Source of the DNA: JADHUC01 sp964617665
GTDB taxonomy: Bacteria; Planctomycetota; Planctomycetia; Pirellulales; Pirellulaceae
Length of the DNA stretch: 55,492 nucleotides
Assembly (NCBI GenBank): GCA_964617665.1
Contig: CAZUAH010000023.1
Span: 1 to 55,492 of the forward strand
Direction: 5' to 3'
Below the pieces are notes generated by a model. That model worked only from the letters and a program-made list of their open reading frames with translations. It did not search any database and had not been told where the DNA came from. Shown here in pieces: positions 1 to 8,049 of the stretch; the stretch's first letter is position 1, and the number at the start of each line of letters is the position of its first letter. The translations under genes and the position numbers were made by a program.

Positions 1-883
1 TGTCGAAATAGGCGACGCACTCGGTCAACTCGTCCATCAGGGCAGGCGTGTCGTGTTCGTGCTCGATGGCGATGATGGGCTGCTCTAGCCCCTGACGTTT
101 GATCTCGGCCATCACCTCCTTGACGTGACCTTCGCCAGCACCCAAGGGCGCGCACTGGGCCCCGCGATCACCGTACTTGGTAATGTCCTTGATGTGGAAG
201 GAGATCAGCCGTCCTTCCAGCTTCGTCAAGGCTTCGACCGGTTTGATGCCCGAACGAGCCCAATGGCCGGTATCGGCGCATATGCCGATTCGCTTGCTGC
301 GGCCTTTGGAGAGCTTCAGGATCGTGTTCGGATCCCAGTACTTCGAGGTCGGCGACTGTGGATGGTTGTGGACCGCCAAGTTAATCTCGCATTCGTCACA
401 GAGTTTCTCCAGCATGTCGTAGACTTCGTACGGCGGCTCTCCTACCAGCGTCTCGACGCCCAAGTCCTTGGCCCATTCCATCGTCTTGCGCGCTGCATCT
501 TCCTCCTGGAGCTTTTGGAAATAGCAGCTTGCCATTTTGACACCGGAATCGGCGAGCTTCTTGCACAGGTCTTTTCGGTCGGCGGCCGACATGGTTTCGT
601 TAGTAACCACGTTCGGCTTCTCTTTGCTCAGCTTCTGCCAAGTGAAACCCTCGATCCACTCAAGGCCGAGCGAAGCGTTCAAGTCGATGGCCTCGAATAA
701 CGTGTACCGCCGAAAACAATAAGCTGCACATCCGAAACGCCAACCGAGCTTCTTGGCGTTGGGCGATCCCTTGGCAGTGTTGGCGTTTGCTAACGCCGGA
801 GTCGCCAGTCCGGCAAGAGAGATACCGGCGGACAAAGCACCGGTCGTTTTCAGAAATCGGCGACGATCAATGGTGTTTCTCAT
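1..883 (-). CDS. Tat-exported sugar phosphate isomerase/epimerase family protein (partial)
   Basis: The gene runs off the left edge; 294 codons are visible. The ATG at 883-881 follows a GAGGA-like ribosome site and opens a protein with a twin-arginine signal (DRRRFLK at residues 6-12, then a hydrophobic stretch ending in an ALA cleavage-like site). The body looks like an AP-endonuclease-2-type TIM barrel of the sugar isomerase/epimerase family: ICADTGHW, SFHIKD and IAIEHEHD carry the Asp, His and Glu expected to bind a divalent metal. Substrate is unknown. It is divergent from the FGGY kinase/isomerase genes, so a shared sugar pathway is plausible, although this protein would be exported and the others appear cytoplasmic. 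Family call firm, reaction unknown. Confidence 0.85.
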   Translation of the reverse strand, partial: MRNTIDRRRFLKTTGALSAGISLAGLATPALANANTAKGSPNAKKLGWRFGCAAYCFRRYTLFEAIDLNASLGLEWIEGFTWQKLSKEKPNVVTNETMSAADRKDLCKKLADSGVKMASCYFQKLQEEDAARKTMEWAKDLGVETLVGEPPYEVYDMLEKLCDECEINLAVHNHPQSPTSKYWDPNTILKLSKGRSKRIGICADTGHWARSGIKPVEALTKLEGRLISFHIKDITKYGDRGAQCAPLGAGEGHVKEVMAEIKRQGLEQPIIAIEHEHDTPALMDELTECVAYFD

Positions 884-1277
884 GACTTGGGTCCTCGTGG
901 ATGTATACAACGTCAACAGAACGCGTCTGCGATGGCGCAAGACAACACTCGTAGTGTATCATAGGGCGACAGCGTATTCAGGCTTCGGCGGATCGAAAAT
1001 GTCTTCTGCCGGACACTGCGCACGAAAGCCGGAAATCCACATCGTTCCGTTTGTTGCCGACGCGATCCGGTTCCAGTAAGATGCCTTGCTGCTGGCCTCG
1101 GACAACTCGGGCCGGATACGACGGCACGTGAGGCAAGCAGATAATACTGATGTACCCGCAAGACGTAGTGGTAGTCGCCAGACTTCCGTTCTCCGAACTC
1201 TGACGAGTCCGGCTACGGGGATGTTGTTTCTGTCCGCTTGCCTGATTCGCCGCTCCTTGGTCATTGGGAGGACCGCT
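884..1277. promoter_or_regulatory. Divergent intergenic region between isomerase and kinase genes
   Basis: This 394-base gap separates two divergently transcribed genes and should hold both promoters. I see no convincing -35/-10 pair, operator palindrome or RNA gene. An open frame continues upstream of the kinase through part of it, but it encodes nothing recognisable and lacks a ribosome site. Confidence 0.4.
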
Positions 1278-2795
1278 GTGAGTTATCTCGGACTTGATGT
1301 CGGCACGACAGGCTGCAAAGCGGTAGTATTTGACGCCGAAGGCAATTTGCTTTCGACGGCGTACCGGGAATACCCGCTGCTGACGCCGCTGCCTGGCGGG
1401 GCGGAGATTGACTCCGTCCGAGTCTGCGAGAATTGTATGGAAGTGATCCGCGAGGCCGCTGCGGCCTGCCCCGACGATCCGGTCCGCGGTATCGGCATAT
1501 CGTCGCAAGGCGAGGCGTTCACGCCCGTATCGGCCGAAGGCCAGATCCTGGCCAACGCGATGGTCTCGTCTGACGCGCGGGCCGAGCCGATGGTCACCCC
1601 CTGGAGCCAGCAGTTCGGTCTACAGCGCCTTTACGAAATCACGGGCCACACATCCCATCCGATGTTTACGCTGTTCAAGCTGTTGTGGCTCAGGGACAAC
1701 CAACCGGACGTTTGGCAGGCGGCGGCAAAGTTCTATTGCTTTGAAGAACTGATCCAGTGGCGACTGGGGCTGGAACCGGCGATCAGCTGGCCTCTTGCCG
1801 GGCGGACGATGTTGTTTGACGTTCGGGCGCATGAATGGGACGAGGGCATCCTATCGGAAGTTGGGCTGGACCGAGAACGTCTTGCCCCTGCTGTACCGTC
1901 GGGCATGGCAGTGGGAACGATACCCTCGTCAGTGGCTGCCGAACTAGGCCTGCCCGAGGACGTGCCAGTGGTAGCCGGCGGTCACGATCAGCCGTGCGGA
2001 GCATTGGGGGCTGGTGTAGTCGAGCCCGGGGTTGCCATGTACGCCACCGGCACGGTCGAATGCATCTGTCCGGCATTCGACCGCCCGATGCTGGAAGAGA
2101 GCTTCTTCAAGAACAACCTCTGCACCTACGACTTCACTGCCGACGACATGTACACCACGGTGCTGTTCAGTCTAACCGGGGGCAATCTGCTGCAATGGTT
2201 CCGCGACCAGTGGGGACGGACAGAGATGGAGGAGGCCGAGCGCACGGGTAACGATGTATTCGACCTGCTGCTGGGGAACATGGATCCCGAGCCAACGGAC
2301 CTGCTCGCGCTGCCCTATTTCACGCCTTCCGGAACGCCATACTTCGACGCCAAGACGCCGGGAGCAGTATTGGGGCTGCGAATGAGCACGACGCGCGGGC
2401 AAGTGTTGCGAGCTCTGCTGGAGGGTATCGCCCTGGAAATGCGTTTGAACGTCGACATCCTCGAAGACGCCGGTTTGAACGTTCGCGAGTTTCGCGCGGT
2501 TGGCGGCGGAGCGAAAAACCCGGCGTTGACGCAACTGAAAGCTGACGTCTTGGGTCGACCAATTACCACCATGGCCGTCACCGAAGCGGGCTGCCTGGGC
2601 GTGGCCATGCTGGCATGTGCCGCCGACACAGGGACGCCGCTCGCGCAGCTCGTCGAAACATGGGTGAAACAGCAAAGTGTCGTCGAACCTGATTCGACGA
2701 GAACCGCTTTCTACAACGAGCGGTTCCAGGCGTACAAAGAGCTCTATCCCGCGATCCGCGACTATTGGAATAGGACTGCAACGACTTGCATCTAA
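1278..2795 (+). CDS. FGGY-family carbohydrate kinase (xylulokinase-like)
   Basis: A 505-residue kinase that would phosphorylate a sugar or ketose with ATP in the cytoplasm. The frame is open upstream, but the GTG at 1278 is preferred: it follows a GGGAGGA ribosome site and begins exactly at the family N-terminus (SYLGLDVGTTGCKAVVFD, the first phosphate-binding loop). Other FGGY landmarks are ISSQGEAFTPV, the central GGHDQPCGALGAG and the C-terminal GGGAKNPALTQLKADVLG. Length is normal for xylulokinase-like members. It is followed at 13 bp by a FucI-like isomerase and then a DUF4432 epimerase-like gene, so an operon is likely. Family members phosphorylate xylulose, fuculose, glycerol and others; the sequence does not fix the substrate. 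Confidence 0.88.
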   Translation: MSYLGLDVGTTGCKAVVFDAEGNLLSTAYREYPLLTPLPGGAEIDSVRVCENCMEVIREAAAACPDDPVRGIGISSQGEAFTPVSAEGQILANAMVSSDARAEPMVTPWSQQFGLQRLYEITGHTSHPMFTLFKLLWLRDNQPDVWQAAAKFYCFEELIQWRLGLEPAISWPLAGRTMLFDVRAHEWDEGILSEVGLDRERLAPAVPSGMAVGTIPSSVAAELGLPEDVPVVAGGHDQPCGALGAGVVEPGVAMYATGTVECICPAFDRPMLEESFFKNNLCTYDFTADDMYTTVLFSLTGGNLLQWFRDQWGRTEMEEAERTGNDVFDLLLGNMDPEPTDLLALPYFTPSGTPYFDAKTPGAVLGLRMSTTRGQVLRALLEGIALEMRLNVDILEDAGLNVREFRAVGGGAKNPALTQLKADVLGRPITTMAVTEAGCLGVAMLACAADTGTPLAQLVETWVKQQSVVEPDSTRTAFYNERFQAYKELYPAIRDYWNRTATTCI

Positions 2796-2808
2796 CGGAG
2801 GTAAGACA

Positions 2809-4188
2809 ATGATTCACCCAACCGTCGGGTTCCTGGTCTACGGTGTTCACAAAGACGGCTTGGAGGACCCTATGGGCCAGCCGTTCATTGACGAGGACAT
2901 CGTTGAAGGCTCGAAGGAAGCACTGCTGGACCATGACGTTCAGCTGGTCGAACACGACGTCGTGCTGGCCACCAAGGAGGAAGCGCGAGATGCCTTTCAG
3001 AGAATGAAACACGACGATGTCGACTGCGTAATCCTGTTTTCCGCTACGTGGGTCTGGGCGGCTCATCTAATCGCTGCTGTGCGTGACTTCGCCATGACCG
3101 GCAAACAGGTGTTGATCTGGACCCACCCCGGTTCACAGGGATGGCGACCGGTCGGAGGATTGGTGATGCACGGGGCGCTGCTCGAAGTGGGCATCCCGCA
3201 CAAGTTCGTCTACGGACCGGCCGACGATCCCAAAGAGATCGACCAGATCGTCAGCTTCTGCCGGGCTGCCCATATGAAAAGCTGGCTGAACATGTCCACC
3301 GTCGGCACCTTCGGCGGTCGTGGCATGGGGCAAACCTGCGGTGTGGCCGACCCTAGCCAGTGGATGAAGATGTTTGGCATCGATATCGACTCGCGCGATA
3401 CCACCGAGTTGATCCGCACTGCCCAGGAAATCCCCGCCGAAGACTTGGTCGCCCTACAAACGAGGATCGGGGAACTGTTCGGTACCGTGCCCGAGCAAGA
3501 CGTCGTGAACGAACGATCCATGCGGCTGTACCTGGCGATCAAGAAGCTGGTGGAAACGAACGACTGGGACTTCTACACCATCCAATCGTTCCCTGGGTTG
3601 GGTGACGATTACAGCGCCACTTGCTTCGCCCAAAGCATGATGCTCGATGACGGATGTGGCACTTCCACTCTTGGTGATATGAATACAGCGTTGACCGTAC
3701 TGCTACTGACGAAACTCAGCAGCGAGCCCGTCTACTACGGCGACCTGCAGCATATCGACAAGACGAACAACGAAATAAAGATCATCGGCGACGGCGCCTG
3801 CCCGCCTTCGCTGGCCGGCAAGCTGGGCCCAGCCGGATTTGCCGAACATGGCATTCCTACCGAGGGCGAGGCGGGTGGTCTGTCAGTGAAGCTGGTCTGC
3901 AAGGTGGGCGAAGGAGTGTTGGCACGTCTGGGACGTGTGGATGGTCGATTCACAATGGTGATCACGCGCTGCACGATTTTCGAACCGCCTGCCGATCAGC
4001 TCGAAGCGCGGCAACTGGAATGTGGCATCCCGTTCTGGCCGCACGGATTTGTGACGGCACATTGCGACATCGACGAGTTGCTGGAACACTGGACGAACGA
4101 GTACGCTTGCCTTGGCTATGGCGAGCAGTTGTATGCTGATCTGATCGACTTCTGCAAAATGACCGGCATCGAGCCGATTTTGCCATAA
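2809..4188 (+). CDS. L-fucose/L-arabinose isomerase-like protein
   Basis: A 459-residue cytoplasmic protein of the L-fucose isomerase-like family, expected to interconvert an aldose and a ketose with a divalent metal. The ATG at 2809 is chosen because ACGGAGGTAA sits just upstream; earlier in-frame codons overlap the kinase gene. Visible family features are the N-terminal Rossmann-like half (VGFLVYG, then VILFSATWVWAAH) and a C-terminal half with FPGLGDDYSATC, GDMNTAL (candidate metal Asp) and IPFWPHGF (candidate metal His). It lies between the FGGY kinase and the DUF4432 gene, giving the kinase-isomerase pairing of pentose or deoxyhexose pathways. Substrate is not predictable from motifs alone. 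Confidence 0.85.
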   Translation: MIHPTVGFLVYGVHKDGLEDPMGQPFIDEDIVEGSKEALLDHDVQLVEHDVVLATKEEARDAFQRMKHDDVDCVILFSATWVWAAHLIAAVRDFAMTGKQVLIWTHPGSQGWRPVGGLVMHGALLEVGIPHKFVYGPADDPKEIDQIVSFCRAAHMKSWLNMSTVGTFGGRGMGQTCGVADPSQWMKMFGIDIDSRDTTELIRTAQEIPAEDLVALQTRIGELFGTVPEQDVVNERSMRLYLAIKKLVETNDWDFYTIQSFPGLGDDYSATCFAQSMMLDDGCGTSTLGDMNTALTVLLLTKLSSEPVYYGDLQHIDKTNNEIKIIGDGACPPSLAGKLGPAGFAEHGIPTEGEAGGLSVKLVCKVGEGVLARLGRVDGRFTMVITRCTIFEPPADQLEARQLECGIPFWPHGFVTAHCDIDELLEHWTNEYACLGYGEQLYADLIDFCKMTGIEPILP

Positions 4189-4204
4189 GCCAAAAGGGAC
4201 CGTC

Positions 4205-5281
4205 ATGAAGATCGGGAATCGAGACTACACGCGAGACGAATTGCTCCGCCGCGTTGGCAACCCGACCCAGCTTGGCGGCACGCGGCATTACACACTCAGC
4301 GAAGGGCGTTCCAAGAACGTGGCTGCCATCGACGTGGACACCGGCAGTGGGTTCCGGTTCACCGTGCTACCGGATCGTGGCCTGGACATCTCGTTGGCCA
4401 GCTACAAGGGTTTGAAGTTGGTCTACCTGACGCCTAACGGCGAAGTCCACCCGGCGTTCTACGAGCCGGAGGATATCGGCTGGCTGCAGACCTTCTTTGG
4501 CGGTCTGCTGACCACCTGCGGCCTGACGTACCTCGGCCCCCCATGCCTCGATGAAGGCCAGCAACTCGGGCTGCATGGACGATATGCCACATCGCCCGCT
4601 CGCCGGGTGTGCGACCGATCCGGTTGGGATGGCGACGAATACCGGATCGAAATCTCGGGCGTAGTGGAAGAGTGTGCCGTATTTGGCGACAAGATCCGGT
4701 TGACGCGGACAATTGCCACAACGATAGGCAGCAAGGCTCTGACGATTTGTGACGTGGCCGAGAACTTTGGATACGCCACATCGCCGTTTACGATTCTCTA
4801 CCACGTCAACGCTGGTTTTCCGCTCTTGGACTCCACGGCTCGGCTGTCATTGACGGCCAAGAAGAGTTTCCCATTGGACGAGACATCCGCCGCCGGGTTT
4901 GACCAGTGGAATGTGGCCTCCGATCCCATACCAGCCTTTGCCGAGCAGAACTTTCTGCACACCGTGGCACGCGGACACGACGGTCGCGCCGCGGCGGCGA
5001 TCGTCAACCGCGAACTGCTCGATGGATTGGGACTTTACATCCGTTTCGATCCCGAGGAGCTTCCGTATCTGAACCAGTGGAAAATGATGGGCGAAGGCGA
5101 CTATGTGATGGCCGTCGAGCCCTGCAATTCTCCATGCACTCCCCGATCGGAGTTGCGAGCCGAGGGCCTCTTGCCCATGCTCGAACCGGGCGAAAGCCGT
5201 ACCATCCGCGTCGAAATCGGCGTCCTTGATGGTGAAGAGGAACTAGATCGTTTCCTGGACCAGATGAATCCGTCCGCGTAG
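4205..5281 (+). CDS. DUF4432 family (aldose 1-epimerase-like) protein
   Basis: A 358-residue protein with the galactose-mutarotase-like fold expected of DUF4432. It starts 16 bp after the isomerase gene and is probably cotranscribed with it. Visible hallmarks are FTVLPDRGLDIS near residue 60, the LLTTCGLTYLGPP segment, LGLHGRY with a candidate catalytic His, and ILYHVNAGFPLLD with a second His. DUF4432 members bind carbohydrates and are thought to act as mutarotases or epimerases, so this gene probably converts the anomer or epimer of the sugar handled by the two preceding enzymes. No signal peptide is present, consistent with cytoplasmic action. Convergent with the next gene, only 89 bp away. 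Confidence 0.82.
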   Translation: MKIGNRDYTRDELLRRVGNPTQLGGTRHYTLSEGRSKNVAAIDVDTGSGFRFTVLPDRGLDISLASYKGLKLVYLTPNGEVHPAFYEPEDIGWLQTFFGGLLTTCGLTYLGPPCLDEGQQLGLHGRYATSPARRVCDRSGWDGDEYRIEISGVVEECAVFGDKIRLTRTIATTIGSKALTICDVAENFGYATSPFTILYHVNAGFPLLDSTARLSLTAKKSFPLDETSAAGFDQWNVASDPIPAFAEQNFLHTVARGHDGRAAAAIVNRELLDGLGLYIRFDPEELPYLNQWKMMGEGDYVMAVEPCNSPCTPRSELRAEGLLPMLEPGESRTIRVEIGVLDGEEELDRFLDQMNPSA

Positions 5282-5370
5282 AGCGGAAACGACTCTTGGC
5301 ACCTTTTCTCGCCGACGGAGTTGTGTACGACGGCGGTGTCAATGTCCTTTGAGATCGCAATCCCGACAAC

Positions 5371-8043
5371 TCAACGAATCTGCCGGACACTGATTCCGTT
5401 GAGGATCGTTGAGGCGTCTTCGCTGGCGGGTCGGAAGTCGACGTCCAGTCTGCCGTCCGTGACGGTTGCTTTGGGGATGGTATAGATATCTGGGCTGCCC
5501 AAGCCGGGCGCGTGGAAGACGTTCATGTGGTGACGCGCTTGTTGTTGCTCAACAGCCGCGGCGAACACGCGGCGTTTCGGGTCGGTGGTCCAGTGCTCGC
5601 TGAAGTACAGCCGGACTTCGTAGTTGCCGTTGGGAACGACCGCTCGGAACGCGGTCAGCCCTCGTTGAGCGGTCTTTGCAACGGGGTTTTCCTCGTCGAC
5701 GTTCTTGACCGATTGACCGCCTTCGTGGCCGAAGGTCGCACCATCGAAACCCTTCGATTTCACCCAGGCGTTTCCTTCTGGATCTTCCCATGAGTCTCCA
5801 CCAAGATTCACGAACAAGGAAAACCCGTCATCTTGATCACCCTCAAGTGCGTTGTCGGATTCCAGCAGTTCCTCCGGCTTCAGTGCGGATGTGGCTAGTA
5901 GCCGGAAACACCCCAAATTGTCACGGTTCAGGATTGTGATGGTCAGTATGCTGGTTCCTTCGCCACCGATCGGCTCGGCCGGAATCAGCGTGACGGCGAC
6001 TCGCTCGCCCCGACGTCGGACACTCCAGCTTGTCTTGGCGTCGCCGTCGATCAAGCGTGAGACGCCCGCATCATCATCGCCAGCCACCGCCTTCGCGAAC
6101 GATATGTCTTGATCCAAGCCAGAATCATCCTTTGCTCGGGAGCTTGCCTTGAACTCGGCCAGCGAAAAACGCCCCCCGATTCCGTAGCCCGGGCCGCTGC
6201 CGGGCAGATTATCGTGAGGCACCGCTTCCAGACACAGGGCCGTTATGCCGGGTATTTCGGTCTCCGCCGTGATACGGTAATCCTCGTTCGTTTTGGTCAC
6301 GCCGTCCGCCAGGATCACGCCGCCGTCCATCACAACCAATTCTGATCCAGCGGACGCTTCTGCCGCGGCTGGCGTGAGAACGACGAACCGCTCTCTGTGC
6401 GGCGGGACGGTGTCGCCCACGATCTCGCCGTCCTCGGCGGGCTTGGCATCCTCCATTTCCTGCGCGGTGTCGATGATTGCTGGATCTGGCCCGCCCGAGC
6501 CTTCGCCGTCTTCCTCCGGCGATTCGGTTCTTGCTATCGATAATGGCGGCGTACCGTTGGGCAGCCACTTTTCCTGTAAGTACGATTCGAGCGCTCGTCG
6601 TTCGTCGTCAGCCAGTGGCCGGTTGTAGATTAGCAGTTCCGCCAAATCACCCTCGAAAAACTCTAGCAGTCCTTTGCCTCGTTTCTGAAGTGCGCCGATT
6701 CTGACGCGACTAGTCGACTGGATGGCGTGGTTTGCGTTCGAGAAACTCCCGCTCGGCTGACCGTCGACGCACCATCGCAACGAGTCCTCGTCGGCCACGA
6801 TAGTCCTCACGCGAAACTCCGCACCATCACCGTTTTTGGCATCCAAATTTATCCCTCTCGAGCGCAAGCTGGCCACACCTTCACACATAGCAAAACTGCC
6901 TGCCGATTCGCCGCTGCCTTTCGACAGCAGCGTCCCGTTTTGGCCACGAGCCACGAAGATGAATGTGTAATCCGGCCCCGTCTTGAACAACTCAGACTTG
7001 CCTTCGATCTGAAGGCATTGAGAACCGGAAAACCGCGCGACGGTGTGCCCGCCGAGCACGTCTTGGGCAAGCTCGGGACCTCCGCCCGCACCTTCCGCCG
7101 TGGCGCGGCAGTCATTGCCGCTCTTGTCGTTCCACGCGCTGATGCGAACGCCGTCGGCCTCTATGCGGGAAGTATCAGCTGCATCGAGCCAGAGGAGCAG
7201 GCCATCGGTCTTCCCCGGGAGTCCGTCCGACGCGATCGCGGCAGCGGATGGATCGTTTGTCGGCTGCTTGCCGATGGGCACCTCTTCTGGCTCAGTCGGT
7301 TCCTCGTCTCGCACGTCGGGCAATGGCGAGGTGTCCATTTTGGCTTTCGCCATAGTGTCGTCCGGAAAATTCTGTGTGTCGACCGTTGCTAGCCGCTCTT
7401 GCTTCTTGGCGGCTTGCTCCACCGGAGCCACTCGTTGCTTCGCCGTCTGAGTTTCTCGAGTCTTGTCTTCTTCGTTCCCACCTCCCAGGAACAACAGGCC
7501 GACGGCTACCATCAGCACGACCGATCCCGCCGCAACCCCGCCAAGAACCAGATGGATCGGCTTCTTGTTCTTTCGCTTGAGCGTCCGATCATTCCGTTCT
7601 TGTTTCTTGGACGAGGCTTCGGCAGCCTCCGGTGGTTTCTTCGGGCCGACGGTACAAATCGGCGACGCCTCTTGCGACATCTTCGGCGGAGGCGAGTGTG
7701 AAGGCTTCTCGGCACGTTGCCGACGCGGAGGCGATGCGACCTTGGGTGGTTTACTGTCAGCCGCCAGTTTCGTTTTCAGTTCCGCGTCGTAGGCGGCTTT
7801 CTTCTCTGGATCGAGCAGGCATCGCCGCGCAGCGGCCAATTCGTTCAGCAATCGCTGCGCCTCTCGCACGTGCGGGCCATCGGTGATCTCCTGCAGGTAG
7901 CTCATGTGTCGAGATGCCACCGAGTCGATCACGTCGCGATTCGATTCGAACAGCTCGATTCCGAACAATCGGTAATGGTTCGGCGGCTGTTCCTTGGGCG
8001 GAATTCCCAGCCAGCGGTAGTAGGGATCAAACGGTTCGGACAT
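5371..8043 (-). CDS. J-like/transmembrane protein with LamG and malectin-like domains
   Basis: An 890-residue single-pass protein. Residues 1-95 resemble a DnaJ-type domain (YYRWLGIPP, HYRLFGI, then LLDPEKKAAYD), but the HPD tripeptide needed to stimulate Hsp70 is absent. A Pro/Lys-rich linker leads to one membrane helix near 163-190. Beyond it come a LamG/concanavalin-like domain (about 280-495), a segment like those found in planctomycete cytochrome PSD1 proteins (about 555-720, with VIDGDAKTSW), and a malectin-like C-terminus (about 743-890, with FVNLGGDSW and YEVRLYFSE). It starts 6 bp after the Hsp70 gene, so the two are almost certainly cotranslated. Probable topology: J-like domain in the cytoplasm, carbohydrate-binding domains outside. 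Domain boundaries are estimates. Confidence 0.82.
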   Translation of the reverse strand: MSEPFDPYYRWLGIPPKEQPPNHYRLFGIELFESNRDVIDSVASRHMSYLQEITDGPHVREAQRLLNELAAARRCLLDPEKKAAYDAELKTKLAADSKPPKVASPPRRQRAEKPSHSPPPKMSQEASPICTVGPKKPPEAAEASSKKQERNDRTLKRKNKKPIHLVLGGVAAGSVVLMVAVGLLFLGGGNEEDKTRETQTAKQRVAPVEQAAKKQERLATVDTQNFPDDTMAKAKMDTSPLPDVRDEEPTEPEEVPIGKQPTNDPSAAAIASDGLPGKTDGLLLWLDAADTSRIEADGVRISAWNDKSGNDCRATAEGAGGGPELAQDVLGGHTVARFSGSQCLQIEGKSELFKTGPDYTFIFVARGQNGTLLSKGSGESAGSFAMCEGVASLRSRGINLDAKNGDGAEFRVRTIVADEDSLRWCVDGQPSGSFSNANHAIQSTSRVRIGALQKRGKGLLEFFEGDLAELLIYNRPLADDERRALESYLQEKWLPNGTPPLSIARTESPEEDGEGSGGPDPAIIDTAQEMEDAKPAEDGEIVGDTVPPHRERFVVLTPAAAEASAGSELVVMDGGVILADGVTKTNEDYRITAETEIPGITALCLEAVPHDNLPGSGPGYGIGGRFSLAEFKASSRAKDDSGLDQDISFAKAVAGDDDAGVSRLIDGDAKTSWSVRRRGERVAVTLIPAEPIGGEGTSILTITILNRDNLGCFRLLATSALKPEELLESDNALEGDQDDGFSLFVNLGGDSWEDPEGNAWVKSKGFDGATFGHEGGQSVKNVDEENPVAKTAQRGLTAFRAVVPNGNYEVRLYFSEHWTTDPKRRVFAAAVEQQQARHHMNVFHAPGLGSPDIYTIPKATVTDGRLDVDFRPASEDASTILNGISVRQIR

Positions 8044-8049
8044 GATTCG

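Noticed and set aside
6727..7392. Plus-strand frame of 221 codons opposite the J-like/lectin gene
   Set aside because: Antisense to a well-supported multi-domain gene; Arg-rich product without family features.
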